A stretch of 64,000 bases of DNA, taken from Pseudomonas alcaliphila JAB1 (lineage in GTDB: Bacteria; Pseudomonadota; Gammaproteobacteria; Pseudomonadales; Pseudomonadaceae). The DNA lies in the NCBI RefSeq assembly GCF_001941865.1, contig NZ_CP016162.1, positions 310,001 to 374,000 on the forward strand, read 5' to 3'. The notes beneath the pieces are model-generated. The model saw nothing but the letters and a program-made list of their open reading frames with translations. It did not search any database and was not told the origin of the DNA. This document shows, one piece after another, positions 8,801 through 17,705 of this stretch; position 1 is the stretch's first letter; every line of letters begins with the position of its first letter. The position numbers were made by a program, and so were the translations under genes.

Positions 8801-11505
8801 CAGACCTCCTGTTTGCGCAGCAGGCTGGCGCTGAGCAGGGTCAGCAGCGGGATGGTCAGCATCAGGGCGAAGAAGTAGCTGGCCAGGTCCTGCAGCTCCA
8901 GCGCCTTGGAGAAGATGCCGCGGCTGATCACCAGAAATTGCGAGGTCGGGTAGAGCTGCCCAATCACCGCGCCTGCGCCCTCCAGCGAGGCCACCGGGTA
9001 GATCAACCCGGAAAACTGAATGGCTGGTAGCAAGGTGACGATGGCGGTGCCGAATACGGCGGCGATCTGGCTCTTGGTGAAGGTCGACATGAGCAGACCG
9101 AGGCCGGTGGCGCAGGCCAGGTAGAGCAGGGCGCCAGCCAGCAGCGTCAGCGGATTGCCCTTGAGCGGTACGTCGAACACCGTGACTGCCAGCAGCATCA
9201 GCAGGATGAAGTTGAACAGGCCCAGGGCGATATAGGGCAGCTGCTTGCCGAGCAGGAATTCCAGGCGGGTAACCGGGGTGACGTAGAGGTTGATGATCGA
9301 GCCCAGTTCCTTCTCGCGGACCACGCCAAGCGCGGTGAGCATCGCCGGAATCAGCATCAGCAGCAGCGGAATCACCGCCGGCACCATGGCCTTTAGGCTT
9401 TCCACGTCCGGGTTATAGCGATAGCGCACTGCAAGCGTGGCGGCGTTGGCGGCTTGCAGCTGTGGCGAACGCTGCGCCAGCTCACTGAGGTAATGCTGGT
9501 GCAGGCCGGTCACGTAGCCCTTGATGGTTTCGGCGCGGGTCGGCATGGCGCCGTCGATCCACATGCCGATCTGCGGGCTGGCGCCGCGCTTGAGGTCGCG
9601 GCCGAAATGCGGCGGAATTTCTACCGCCAGGCTGATATCGCCGTCCCGCAAGCGCCGTTCCAGCTCGGCGTAGTCGGAGAGCGGCGCTTTCTCCAGGAAG
9701 TAGCGCGAACCGGACAGATTCAGGTGGTATTCCTGGCTGGTGGTGGTCTGGTCGCGATCCAGCACGGCGAAGGTCAGGTCCTCCACATCGAGGCTGATGC
9801 CGTAGCCGATGATGAACAGCAGCAATACCGTGCCGAGCAGCGCCATGCCGCCACGAATCGGGTCGCGACGCAGTTCAAGCGCTTCGCGGCGGGCGTAGCT
9901 GAGCAGACGGCGCAGGCTGAAACGCTGACGCTGTGCTGGCGGCGCCTGTTCCAGTGGCGGCGCCTCGCTGACCGGTTGCTCGCCGACGGCCTCCTGCAGG
10001 TAGGCGATGAAGGTGGCTTCCAGGCTGTCCAGCCCGCGTTTGTCCATCAGGCCTTGCGGCGTGTCGCTGTCGAGTACCTTGCCGGCGTGCATCAGCGAGA
10101 TGCGGTCGCAACGCTGCGCTTCGTTCATGAAGTGGGTGGAGATGAAGATGGTCACGCCGTCCTGGCGCGAGAGGTCGAGCATCAGTTGCCAGAAGCCATC
10201 GCGGGCGACCGGATCGACGCCCGAGGTGGGCTCGTCGAGGATCAGGATCTCCGGCCTGTGGATCACCGCCACGGCCAGCGACAGGCGCTGGCGGATGCCC
10301 AGTGGCAATCGCTCGGGGAGCATGTCCATGACTTCGCCGAGGTCGAAGCGTGCCGCCATGTGCGCGACGCGCGGCTCGATCTCGTCGGCCGGTACATGGA
10401 ACAGCTGGGCGTGCAGCACCAGGTTCTGCCGCACCGTCAGCTCGCCGTACAGGGAAAACGCCTGGGACATGTAGCCGACGCGCTTGCGCGTGGCCATGTC
10501 GCGTGGATCCACCGCCTGGCCGAACAGCAGCGCCTCGCCCTCGCTGGCTGGCAGCAGGCCGGTGAGCATCTTCATGGTGGTGCTCTTGCCGCAGCCGTTG
10601 GAGCCGAGAAAACCAAAGATCTCGCCACGGCGAATACGAAACGACACCGAATCGACGGCGACGAAATCACCGAAGCGCATGGTCAGTCCCTTGGCCTCGA
10701 TGGCGATCTCGTTGCTGTCTTGCAGGGGGGGAATGACCACCTGCTGATGGCCGCGGCGGCGTTCCTCGGGCAGCAAGGCGATAAAGGCCTGTTCCAGGCT
10801 GGCGCTGTTGGTGCGTGCGCGCAGTTCCGCCGGGCTGCCTTCGGCCAGCACGCGGCCGGCATCCATCGCCACCAGGTGATCGAAACGCTCGGCCTCTTCC
10901 ATGTAGGCGGTAGCCACCAGCACGCTCATCTGCGGGCGCTGCGTGCGGATGCGCGCGATCAGCTCCCAGAACTGGTTGCGTGATAGCGGGTCGACGCCAG
11001 TGGTCGGCTCGTCGAGGATCAGCAGATCCGGATCATGGATCAGCGCGCAGCACAGCCCGAGCTTCTGCTTCATGCCGCCGGACAACTTGCCCGCTGGGCG
11101 CTCGCGGAACGCGGCCATGCCGGTGCTGCGCAGCAGGTCGTCGATGCGCCGTGCGCGTTCGGCGGCGTCCTGGCCGAACAGGCGACCGAAGAAATCCAGG
11201 TTCTCGAACACCGACAGCGTCGGATAGAGGTTCTTGCCCAGGCCCTGCGGCATATAGGCGATATGCGGGCAGACGCGGCGACGATGGCGGGCATCGGCCA
11301 TATCGCCGCCAAGCACTTCGATGTTGCCTTCCTGAAGCTTGCGCGCCCCGGCGATCAGCGCCAGCAGGCTGGACTTGCCGACGCCGTCCGGGCCGATCAG
11401 GCCGACCATGCGACGGGCCGGCAGCGCCAGGTCGATCTGCTGCAGGGCGTGGGTCTGGCCATAGCGCAGGCCGACGCCAGCCAGGCGTGCGACCGGCGCG
11501 TTCAT
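8800..11505 (-). CDS. ABC exporter: two ATPase domains fused to an ABC-2 permease (YhiH/RbbA-like)
   Basis: A 901-aa fusion protein. ATPase domain 1 has Walker [10 protein letters not shown], signature [11 protein letters not shown] and Walker [14 protein letters not shown]. ATPase domain 2 has GSNGCGKST and [12 protein letters not shown], but its signature reads LPLGIRQRL instead of LSGGxxQ. The last about 360 residues are an ABC-2 membrane domain ([20 protein letters not shown]). The ATG at 11505 ([10 protein letters not shown]) overlaps the HlyD stop by four bases (ATGA), which favours it over an upstream codon. It is known in E. coli as YhiH within yhiI-yhiH-yhhJ. The degenerate second signature suggests that only one composite ATP site is fully active. 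Confidence 0.92.
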   Translation of the reverse strand: MNAPVARLAGVGLRYGQTHALQQIDLALPARRMVGLIGPDGVGKSSLLALIAGARKLQEGNIEVLGGDMADARHRRRVCPHIAYMPQGLGKNLYPTLSVFENLDFFGRLFGQDAAERARRIDDLLRSTGMAAFRERPAGKLSGGMKQKLGLCCALIHDPDLLILDEPTTGVDPLSRNQFWELIARIRTQRPQMSVLVATAYMEEAERFDHLVAMDAGRVLAEGSPAELRARTNSASLEQAFIALLPEERRRGHQQVVIPPLQDSNEIAIEAKGLTMRFGDFVAVDSVSFRIRRGEIFGFLGSNGCGKSTTMKMLTGLLPASEGEALLFGQAVDPRDMATRKRVGYMSQAFSLYGELTVRQNLVLHAQLFHVPADEIEPRVAHMAARFDLGEVMDMLPERLPLGIRQRLSLAVAVIHRPEILILDEPTSGVDPVARDGFWQLMLDLSRQDGVTIFISTHFMNEAQRCDRISLMHAGKVLDSDTPQGLMDKRGLDSLEATFIAYLQEAVGEQPVSEAPPLEQAPPAQRQRFSLRRLLSYARREALELRRDPIRGGMALLGTVLLLFIIGYGISLDVEDLTFAVLDRDQTTTSQEYHLNLSGSRYFLEKAPLSDYAELERRLRDGDISLAVEIPPHFGRDLKRGASPQIGMWIDGAMPTRAETIKGYVTGLHQHYLSELAQRSPQLQAANAATLAVRYRYNPDVESLKAMVPAVIPLLLMLIPAMLTALGVVREKELGSIINLYVTPVTRLEFLLGKQLPYIALGLFNFILLMLLAVTVFDVPLKGNPLTLLAGALLYLACATGLGLLMSTFTKSQIAAVFGTAIVTLLPAIQFSGLIYPVASLEGAGAVIGQLYPTSQFLVISRGIFSKALELQDLASYFFALMLTIPLLTLLSASLLRKQEV

Positions 11506-12569
11506 TGCGGAACCTTGATCGCCAGATGCGCGGGCCACTCGGCGTCAGGATCGAGGCGCAGGTAGGCCATGCCCGGTACGCCGGTCTTGACCTGCTGCAG
11601 GTGCTTGCTCAGCAGCTCGGGGTCGATGCGCGCCTTGACCCGGAACATCAGTTTCTCGCGTTCGCTGGCGGTTTCCACGGTCTTCGGCGTGAACTGGGCG
11701 ACGCTGGCGACATAGCTGACCTTGGCCGGGATCACGTACTGCGGCGCGGCGTCGATCACCAGGCGCACCTCGCTGCCCAACGCGACGCGACCTGCCTGGC
11801 GCTCGGGCAGGAAGAAGGTCATGTAGACGTCGGTCAGATCCACCAGGTTGAGCAGCTTGCCGCCGGCACCGAGCACTTCGCCGGGTTGAGTGACGCGGTA
11901 TTGCACGCGGCCGGCGCGTGGTGCCTTGAGCTGGCTGTCGTCGATGTCCACCTGCAGCCTCTCGACGCTGGCGCGGGCCGCTTCGGTGGCCGATTGCGCT
12001 TCGATGGCCTGCGATTGCGCGACGGCAATACCGGCCTCGGCCGAGCTGACCTGAGCGCGGGCGGCGGCCAGCGCAGCCTCGGTACTCTGCAGGCGGGCCA
12101 GATCGTCATCCAGAGTCTGCTGAGGCAGGGCGTTGCGCTTGACCAGCGTGGCGCTGCGCGCGTGACGTTTGCGCGCGGCATCCAGCTCCGCCTGGCGTTG
12201 GTGCACCACGGCCTCGGCGGCAAGTTTTTCGCTTTGACGCAGGCTGATCTGGCTGGCGGCGGTGATCTGGCCATTCTCTGCCTGGCGCAACTGGGCACGG
12301 GCCTGGGCCAGCTGGGCTTCGAGCACCTGGGTGTCCATGCGGGCGAGAATCTGGCCGGGCTCGACGAAGTCACCTTCGTCGACGTCGATGCTGGCGACGC
12401 GCCCGGCGAGTTTGGTTGCCACATCCACTTCGGTGGCTTCGATGCGCCCGTTACCGCTGGCGAAACCCTCGCCCAGCCCCGCTGGGCGCAGTTGCCACCA
12501 GGCTGCGGCCGCCAGCAAGGCCAGGCTGGCGGCGATCAAATAGGGCAGGCGGCGTTTTGCGTTGGTCAT
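11502..12569 (-). CDS. HlyD-family membrane fusion (periplasmic adaptor) protein
   Basis: A 355-aa adaptor that links the inner-membrane exporter to an outer-membrane channel. There is one N-terminal membrane anchor ([17 protein letters not shown]), a lipoyl half ([19 protein letters not shown]), a long coiled-coil hairpin at about residues 80-210 rich in A, Q, R and E, the second lipoyl half ([19 protein letters not shown]) and a beta-barrel. The ATG at 12569 ([11 protein letters not shown]) is preceded by AGGGA at a good distance. It is first in the operon with the two ABC genes. A near-consensus ANR/FNR site lies about 80 bases upstream. Confidence 0.92.
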   Translation of the reverse strand: MTNAKRRLPYLIAASLALLAAAAWWQLRPAGLGEGFASGNGRIEATEVDVATKLAGRVASIDVDEGDFVEPGQILARMDTQVLEAQLAQARAQLRQAENGQITAASQISLRQSEKLAAEAVVHQRQAELDAARKRHARSATLVKRNALPQQTLDDDLARLQSTEAALAAARAQVSSAEAGIAVAQSQAIEAQSATEAARASVERLQVDIDDSQLKAPRAGRVQYRVTQPGEVLGAGGKLLNLVDLTDVYMTFFLPERQAGRVALGSEVRLVIDAAPQYVIPAKVSYVASVAQFTPKTVETASEREKLMFRVKARIDPELLSKHLQQVKTGVPGMAYLRLDPDAEWPAHLAIKVPQ

Positions 12570-12637
12570 CTCGGCTTCCCTGTAGCGCCCCATGGCTGGG
12601 GGCTTTCACGACATTTCCATTGTCTGCCAGATGCGCC

Positions 12638-14494
12638 TCAGGGGGCTTGATGCAGGTCAAGCGCGGGGGGCTGCCACAGGCAGGTTCGGTTGCGACCCTC
12701 ATGTTTGGCACGATACAGCGCCTGATCACCCTGGGCGAGCAGTTCGCCTGGCTGTTCGTCGCTCACTGGGTCGACCACCGTGATACCGATGCTCAGGGTC
12801 AGGTGGCCGAAGGGGCTGGCCGGGTGATGGATATCCAGGCTGGCGATGGCTGCATGGACGCGCGCGGCGACCTGCTCGGCACCCTCCTGATTGGTGTTGG
12901 CGAGAATGATCGCGAACTCCTCGCCACCGTAGCGGCAGGCCGTATCACCTTCGCGTTGCAGGCTGTCGCGCAGGGCTGCACTGACTCTGCGCAGGGCGTC
13001 GTCACCGGCGAGGTGGCCGAGTGCATCGTTGTAGGCCTTGAAGTGGTCGATATCCAGCATCAGCAGCGCCAGGGGCGCGTCGAGGCGGCGCAGGCGGCGC
13101 CATTCGGCCAGCAGTTGTTGGTCGAAGTAACGGCGGTTGTACAGTCCGGTCAGGCCGTCGAGCTGTGACAAGCGCTGCAGTTGCGCTTCCAGTTGCAGGC
13201 GCTCGCTGTTGTCGCGGGAAACGGCGATCAGGTATTCGCGGTCATGCAGCTGCACCAGTTGGGTGTTGATTTCGGCAGGTTGGCGACTGCCGTCGCGGCG
13301 GATCAGCTCGCGCTGGAATATCCGCGAAAGGTTGTTGCGCTGCGCCTGGCGCGCCTGCTCCAGCCAGCGGTGGAAGCCTGGCAGGAGTTTCTCCGGATCA
13401 TCGCGCAGCAACTCGGCGAACTGTTCAGGGCGATAGCCGAGCGTGGCGTAGGTGGCCTGATTCATGTGCAGCAGCTCGCGGGTGCCGCTGTCGAAGATGA
13501 ACAGCCCGTCATGGCTGGAGTCAGTCAGGTCCAGCACCAGTTGCAGACGCTCGCGGTTCTCGCGCAGGCGCTGCTCGGTCTCTTCGCGGCGTTCGGCCTC
13601 CAGCTTGAAGCGGCGGTTGGCCAGTTGCAGGGCATGGGCACGACGGCTGTTCTCCAGCGCCAGGGCCAGGGCGGCGACCAGCAGCAGGCTGATCGCCAGG
13701 CTGGCGCCGAGCGCCACGCCGGGCAAGGGCGACTCGAGCTGGTCGAGCAGTTGCTCGGTGGGGCTCAGGCGCAGACTGAAGTCCTGGTTGTTGAGCAGAC
13801 TCAGGCCCAGTTGCAGGCCGTGTCGCATATCGGTGTCCGCTGCGCCATGACGAAACAGGCTGTGACCGTTCTCCAGCAGCTCGAGGTTGAAGGCTTCGCG
13901 ATCGATCTGGGTGAGTAGCTGCAGCATCAGCGGTTCGACGCGAAATACGCCCTGCAGGAAACCGTCGAACACCTTGGTGCCGTCATGCTCGCGGTACAGC
14001 GGTGTGTAGAGGACGAAGCCGCGTCCACCCTGGACCAGATCGAAGCTGTTGGAGAAACGCTGTTCGCCGCTCTCACGAGCCTCCATCGCCAGTGGGTAAT
14101 TGGGGTGCTCCGGGTCCAGGCGAAAATTCAGCGCCGCTTCGTTGCCGGCCACCGGTAGCAGCCAGCGCATGCGTAGATCGTCGCCGACCCACTGGATGGA
14201 TTGATAGGCGGGAAAGCCTCGCAGTACGCGCTCCACCTCCTCACCCCAACTGGCCTGCGGCAGGCGGCCCAGGCTGTTCCACAAGCGGGCGATACGCTCG
14301 AGGCTGGCCACCTCCAGGTGCAGCGTGCTCTCCAGCTGACGCGCCAGGCTGCGTGCCTGGTAGCCGATACGCTCATCGACACGCTGTTGCTGTACGGCCT
14401 CGATCTGACGCCAAAGCAGAACGCTGGCGCCGCTCAGTACCAGTAACAGGAACGCCAGCGCAAGTCGCGCCGGCCAGGGGGAGGATGCCGGCAT
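12638..14494 (-). CDS. Membrane-bound diguanylate cyclase with PAS sensor (GGDEF)
   Basis: A 618-aa protein that makes c-di-GMP from two GTP. Layout: a membrane segment at about residues 5-25 (LALAFLLLVLSGASVLLW), a periplasmic sensor domain to about residue 250, a second membrane segment (ALGASLAISLLLVAALALAL), a coiled coil, a PAS domain (LQLVLDLTDSSHDGLFIFDS), and a C-terminal GGDEF domain. The active site is GGEEF in RYGGEEFAII. A product-inhibition I-site RxxD (REGD) lies five residues before it, so activity and feedback are both expected. The start at 14494 has AGGAG seven bases upstream. It is on the same strand as the HlyD exporter genes, 68 bases upstream of them. Confidence 0.92.
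   Translation of the reverse strand: MPASSPWPARLALAFLLLVLSGASVLLWRQIEAVQQQRVDERIGYQARSLARQLESTLHLEVASLERIARLWNSLGRLPQASWGEEVERVLRGFPAYQSIQWVGDDLRMRWLLPVAGNEAALNFRLDPEHPNYPLAMEARESGEQRFSNSFDLVQGGRGFVLYTPLYREHDGTKVFDGFLQGVFRVEPLMLQLLTQIDREAFNLELLENGHSLFRHGAADTDMRHGLQLGLSLLNNQDFSLRLSPTEQLLDQLESPLPGVALGASLAISLLLVAALALALENSRRAHALQLANRRFKLEAERREETEQRLRENRERLQLVLDLTDSSHDGLFIFDSGTRELLHMNQATYATLGYRPEQFAELLRDDPEKLLPGFHRWLEQARQAQRNNLSRIFQRELIRRDGSRQPAEINTQLVQLHDREYLIAVSRDNSERLQLEAQLQRLSQLDGLTGLYNRRYFDQQLLAEWRRLRRLDAPLALLMLDIDHFKAYNDALGHLAGDDALRRVSAALRDSLQREGDTACRYGGEEFAIILANTNQEGAEQVAARVHAAIASLDIHHPASPFGHLTLSIGITVVDPVSDEQPGELLAQGDQALYRAKHEGRNRTCLWQPPALDLHQAP
12647..12660 (-). promoter_or_regulatory. Candidate ANR/FNR box upstream of the HlyD-ABC operon
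   Basis: The sequence reads TTGACCTGCATCAA on the minus strand, one mismatch from TTGATnnnnATCAA. It lies 78-91 bases before the HlyD start and inside the last codons of the diguanylate cyclase gene. The orientation and distance fit an activator site for the exporter operon. Not proven. Confidence 0.45.
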
Positions 14495-14543
14495 GGAAAA
14501 ACTCCTAGGCTCTGTGTGGTGATAGCACAGTGCCGCATGCGAC

Positions 14544-14993
14544 TCAACGCATGGCGAGAATTGCTGTCCATTCGGCATCGCTCACCGGCATCACCGACAG
14601 GCGACTGCCACGTTGTACCAACGCCAGGTCGGCCAGTAGCGGATTGTTCTTCAGGTGCTGCAGCGCCAGCACCTCGTCGAAGGCTTCGACGAACTCGACG
14701 TCCAGAGCGCTCCAGGGGTTCTTCTCGGTACTGGCCTTGGGGTCGTGATAATGGCTTTGCGGATCGAGCGCGGTGGGGTCCGGGTAGATCTCGCCGGCAA
14801 TACGTGCAATGCCGGCGATGCCGGGTTGCGGGCAGCTGGAGTGATAGAAGAAGAACAGATCGCCCGGCTTCATTGCGCGCATGAAGTTGCGCGCCTGGTA
14901 ATTGCGTACGCCATCCCAGCGCGTTTTGCCCATTCGTTGCAGGTCGTGGATGGACAATTCATCGGGTTCGGACTTCATCAGCCAATAAGGCAT
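14544..14993 (-). CDS. EVE domain protein
   Basis: A 149-aa protein made almost entirely of an EVE domain, the PUA-like fold that reads modified bases in DNA or RNA (MPYWLMKSEPDELSIHDLQR, then WDGVRNYQARNFMRAMKPGD, LFFFYHSSC, and GIAGIARIAGEIYPDPTA). Human THYN1 is the best-known relative. The ATG at 14993 gives the conserved MPYWLMKSEP start. It lies just upstream of the diguanylate cyclase on the same strand. The biological role in pseudomonads is not established. The aromatic residues expected in the base pocket are present. Confidence 0.9.
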   Translation of the reverse strand: MPYWLMKSEPDELSIHDLQRMGKTRWDGVRNYQARNFMRAMKPGDLFFFYHSSCPQPGIAGIARIAGEIYPDPTALDPQSHYHDPKASTEKNPWSALDVEFVEAFDEVLALQHLKNNPLLADLALVQRGSRLSVMPVSDAEWTAILAMR

Positions 14994-15162
14994 GAACTTT
15001 GCTCCTGCAGGTCTGTCCGTAAGCGGACGCTCGTTTGAGGGATATCTCCGACGGCCGGTTGGCGCCGGAAATTGCACAGTGCTTGGCGCTGACGGACAAT
15101 GCCCGGCTAACCGCTTGGCGCCGTCGTATTGCACACAACAATAACGCGCGACCAACGCGCGC

Positions 15163-15185
15163 ATTGCCTTGAAGGGGGAGGCAAT
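15163..15185 (+). promoter_or_regulatory. Hairpin presenting the Shine-Dalgarno of the 43-aa ORF in its loop
   Basis: ATTGCCT at 15163-15169 pairs with AGGCAAT at 15179-15185. The loop GAAGGGGG carries most of the ribosome binding site and the start codon follows at 15188. This could modulate translation, for example with temperature, but that is only an inference. Confidence 0.4.
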
Positions 15186-15187
15186 AG

Positions 15188-15319
15188 ATGAAACGCAAGC
15201 CAGATCTTTTGTGGGTTCTCGTCGTACTGTTCAGCCTGGGCGTGGTTACCACGGGTTACACCCAGAGCCTTTGGGAGCGCCAGAGCGAAGCTCTGATCAA
15301 TGTAACGCAGCAGCCCTGA
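15188..15319 (+). CDS. Small single-pass membrane protein, 43 aa
   Basis: A short ORF with a very strong ribosome binding site (AAGGGGGAGG) just before its ATG. The peptide starts MKRKPDLLWVLVVLFSLGVV and continues TTGYTQSLWERQSEALINVT. This gives a positively charged start, one hydrophobic helix of about 14-16 residues and a polar tail, as in bona fide small inner-membrane proteins. Codon use is GC-rich, like its neighbours. It stands alone between the EVE gene and fthC, both on the other strand. The function is unknown. Confidence 0.65.
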   Translation: MKRKPDLLWVLVVLFSLGVVTTGYTQSLWERQSEALINVTQQP

Positions 15320-15373
15320 TTCGCGGACTGCCAGCGTAAGCGCCGCAGGGAACGCGGTGCCGCATCTTTCGAT

Positions 15374-15970
15374 TCAATACCACGCCTTGTCCGTCACCGT
15401 TGCCTGCAAGGGCACGTCCCAGCTGGCCATTGCCAGTTCTTCCACGCGCTGACATTCATGCGCCAGGCCCAGTAGTGTCGGCATGTGCCAATTTTTGCGC
15501 ATGCGCAGATAAGCCAGGCTGCGGTCGTAGAAGCCGCCGCCCATACCCAGGCGCCCGCCGCGATCATCGAAGCCCACCAGCGGTAGCAGCACCAGATCCA
15601 GTGCCCAGACCTTGCGTTGGCGCTTGGGCTGCGTGCGTGGTTCGAGGATGCGGAAGCGATTGCTCGCCAGTTTCTCGCGCTGGCTGACGCGCTGAAACAC
15701 CATCTTGGTGCGCGGCCAGGCGCTGAGCACCGGCAGGTAGGTGTGTTTGCCGCGCTTCTGCGCAGCGGCCAGCAGTGGTCTTGGGTCGATTTCGCCATCG
15801 TTGGGCAGGTACAGGGCGATGTGCCGGGCGCGGCGAAACTGCGGGCTTTGTGCCAACTGACGATAGAGGTTACGCGCGGCAAGACGTTGCTGGCTGCGGC
15901 TGAGCGCGCGACGACGCTGGCGCAGCACGCGGCGCAGTTGCGGGCGACTGAGAGTGGCGGGCGTAGTCAT
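15374..15970 (-). CDS. fthC: 5-formyltetrahydrofolate cyclo-ligase
   Basis: A 198-aa enzyme converting 5-formyl-THF to 5,10-methenyl-THF with ATP. Family motifs: the N-terminal basic segment (RRVLRQRRRALSRSQQ), HIALYLPNDGEIDPRPLL, and the ATP/substrate loop LVGFDDRGGRLGMGGGFYDR. It lies directly downstream of the 6S RNA gene on the same strand. This ssrS-ygfA arrangement is conserved from E. coli to Pseudomonas, so the mRNA and 6S RNA probably share a primary transcript. Confidence 0.95.
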   Translation of the reverse strand: MTTPATLSRPQLRRVLRQRRRALSRSQQRLAARNLYRQLAQSPQFRRARHIALYLPNDGEIDPRPLLAAAQKRGKHTYLPVLSAWPRTKMVFQRVSQREKLASNRFRILEPRTQPKRQRKVWALDLVLLPLVGFDDRGGRLGMGGGFYDRSLAYLRMRKNWHMPTLLGLAHECQRVEELAMASWDVPLQATVTDKAWY

Positions 15971-16025
15971 GAAAGGAGGTTCGAACGAGGCGGGTAGCAG
16001 CGCTGAAGGTCACTGCTGGAAAAGA

Positions 16026-16205
16026 TGACTTCCCGGCGTGCCGCTGTCGGTTTAGCCCTTGAACCCGAAAGTTCAAGGTGGAGGTTGCAGGAGGCGTTAA
16101 GGCTTTCCGTCAGGCGGACATGCACACCGGCCCCAACATGCAACCCCCGTGGTTGTGCGTATCGGCTCAGGGACATCACCGACTGGCGCACACCCCAGGA
16201 AGTTG
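16026..16205 (-). ncRNA. ssrS: 6S RNA (SsrS)
   Basis: Recognised from its conserved sequence and place between zapA and fthC. Read on the minus strand it begins near ACTTCCTGGGGTGTGCGCCA, continues GTCGGTGATGTCCCTGAGCC, and ends with the CTTGAACTTTCGGGTTCAAG hairpin region and GCCGACAGCGGCACGC. The 5' and 3' ends can pair to give the long rod with a central bubble that mimics an open promoter and binds sigma-70 RNA polymerase in stationary phase. The exact ends are estimated to within about 5-10 bases. Confidence 0.9.
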
Positions 16206-16271
16206 CGCCCAGTATACCCGAACAGAGGGTCTGCGGGGCGGCCTGCGACGAACTGGCAGGCATGGCGCTGC

Positions 16272-16577
16272 TCAGGAACTCGGGTCGTCGGCCAGCGCAT
16301 GGTCGACACGGTCGAGCAGATCGCGCACCTGCTGGCGGGTGGAATTGGCGTCCTGATCCAGGCGCTGCTGCTTGTGCAGCAGGTCGTGGGTGATGTTCAA
16401 GGCTGCCATCACGGCGACACGGTCGGCACCGATCACTTTGCCGCTGGTACGGATCTCGCGCATCTTGCCGTCCAGGTAACGAGCCGCACTTTCCAGATTG
16501 GCACGTTCGTCCTGCGGGCAGGCGATGCAATATTCTTTGTCCAGAATGTGGACGGTCACGGTGTTCGACTGGGTCAT
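16272..16577 (-). CDS. zapA: Cell division protein ZapA
   Basis: A 101-aa FtsZ-ring stabiliser. The start (SNTVTVHILDKEYCIACPQD) is the typical ZapA beta-hairpin, followed by the ERANLESAARYLDGKMREIR helix and a C-terminal coiled coil (ITHDLLHKQQRLDQD, then QVRDLLDRVDHAL). Its ATG overlaps the stop of the upstream 69-aa coiled-coil gene by four bases. It is followed by 6S RNA, the standard arrangement. Confidence 0.96.
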   Translation of the reverse strand: MTQSNTVTVHILDKEYCIACPQDERANLESAARYLDGKMREIRTSGKVIGADRVAVMAALNITHDLLHKQQRLDQDANSTRQQVRDLLDRVDHALADDPSS

Positions 16578-16783
16578 GAGTCCTGCTCCAGGGCTTTAAG
16601 GCGCGAAATCATCGATTCGACCTTGTGCCGGGCCATTTCGTTCTTTTCGATCAGATGGGCGCGCTCCTCACGCCAGGCCTGTTCATTCGCCAGCAGGAGT
16701 CGGTTGTGAGCCTTTAGCTGCTCGACACGCTGGATCAAGAGTTCCAGCTTGGCGGTCAATGCGTGCAGATCGGCGTCTTCCAT
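16574..16783 (-). CDS. Small coiled-coil protein, TIGR02449 family
   Basis: A 69-aa protein that is helical throughout with heptad-like leucines (LHALTAKLELLIQRVEQLKA, then HNRLLLANEQAWREERAHLI). It is conserved next to zapA in pseudomonads and overlaps it (ATGA). It resembles ZapB in size and composition, so a division-related role is likely but inferred. Confidence 0.85.
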   Translation of the reverse strand: MEDADLHALTAKLELLIQRVEQLKAHNRLLLANEQAWREERAHLIEKNEMARHKVESMISRLKALEQDS

Positions 16784-16839
16784 GGGCTCTCGCTATGGGA
16801 TGGCTGGCTGGACTATATAGGCCTGTCCCGTTCAGGGCA

Positions 16840-16981
16840 CCTCTAAAAACTACCTGCGTTGTCATCACTGCGTTAAAAACAAGCTCAAAATGTTAATTGC
16901 AACTCGTAAAGTCGAGCGCAACTCCGACCGTTTCTCGCTTGTTTTTGCCTTGTGCTGACTGCCTCGCCTACGTTTTTAGAT
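16840..16981 (+). repeat. Nested-palindrome intergenic repeat, copy 1
   Basis: About 140 bases bounded by TCTAAAAAC and GTTTTTAGA (self-complementary ends). The inside carries CTGCGTTAAAAACAAGCTCA and, on the far side, CGCTTGTTTTTGCCTTG, which are themselves complementary. The same core recurs at 25905-26029 (reverse) and 34787-34922. No coding capacity was recognised. It occupies most of the 348-base gap between the divergent 69-aa coiled-coil gene and the yecA-like gene. Confidence 0.75.
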
Positions 16982-17131
16982 GCGCCCGTCATGGGTCAAA
17001 CCATGCTTGGCAGTGGTGTGATGCAGATGACGGCATCACACCGGCGGCCTCGGATGGTCTTGCCGCGTCTGCCGGTGCTAGGATACGAGGCCTCCATTCT
17101 AGAGATTGCGCCGCCTGGCGCCTAGCTATCT

Positions 17132-17686
17132 ATGTCGATTCCAAGCTCTCCCTACGCCGCCTTCGCCGCTCTGCTCAATAGCGCCGGGCATTCCGTTTCC
17201 CCTGCCGAACTGCACGGCCTGCTGCTTGGTCGCAGCTGTGCGGGCGCCGGCTTCGACGCCGATGCCTGGCTGCTCGACGCGGCCGACCTGCTCGGCGGCG
17301 AGCCGCAGGACAACGTGCGCCAGGCGCTGATCGGCCTGCAGGAAATGGTCAAGGGTGAGCTGTGCAGCGAAGACGTCACCGTGGTGCTGCTGTTGCCGGA
17401 TGACGAAACCCCGCTGGCGCAGCGCGCGGTCGCTCTGGGTCAGTGGTGTCAGGGCTTTCTCGGTGGCTTCGGCCTGACCGCTCGCGACGGTGCGCTGAGT
17501 GCCGAAGCCATGGAAGTGTTGCAGGATCTCTCCGCCATCGCCCAGGTGCAGAGCGCACTGGAAGAATCGGAGGATGGCGAGAGCGACTACATGGAGGTGA
17601 TGGAGTACCTGCGTGTCGCGCCGCTGCTGCTGTTCACCGAGTGCGCCAAACCTGCGGCGCCTGCTGCCAAACCCTCCCTGCACTGA
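17132..17686 (+). CDS. YecA/UPF0149 family protein
   Basis: A 184-aa all-helical protein of the UPF0149 family ([20 protein letters not shown], then [13 protein letters not shown], and [11 protein letters not shown]). It lacks the C-terminal zinc SEC-C motif found in longer YecA proteins. It is first in the set yecA-like, pepP, ubiH, ubiI, as in PAO1 (PA5225-PA5221) and similar to E. coli ygfB-pepP-ubiH-visC. The function is unknown; the tight linkage to pepP and the ubiquinone hydroxylases is conserved. Confidence 0.9.
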   Translation: MSIPSSPYAAFAALLNSAGHSVSPAELHGLLLGRSCAGAGFDADAWLLDAADLLGGEPQDNVRQALIGLQEMVKGELCSEDVTVVLLLPDDETPLAQRAVALGQWCQGFLGGFGLTARDGALSAEAMEVLQDLSAIAQVQSALEESEDGESDYMEVMEYLRVAPLLLFTECAKPAAPAAKPSLH

Positions 17687-17705
17687 TTTTTCGTCGGAGC
17701 CTGCC

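Noticed and set aside
9454..12650. Long plus-strand frames over the HlyD-ABC exporter genes
   Set aside because: Shadow frames opposite clear ABC exporter and HlyD genes.
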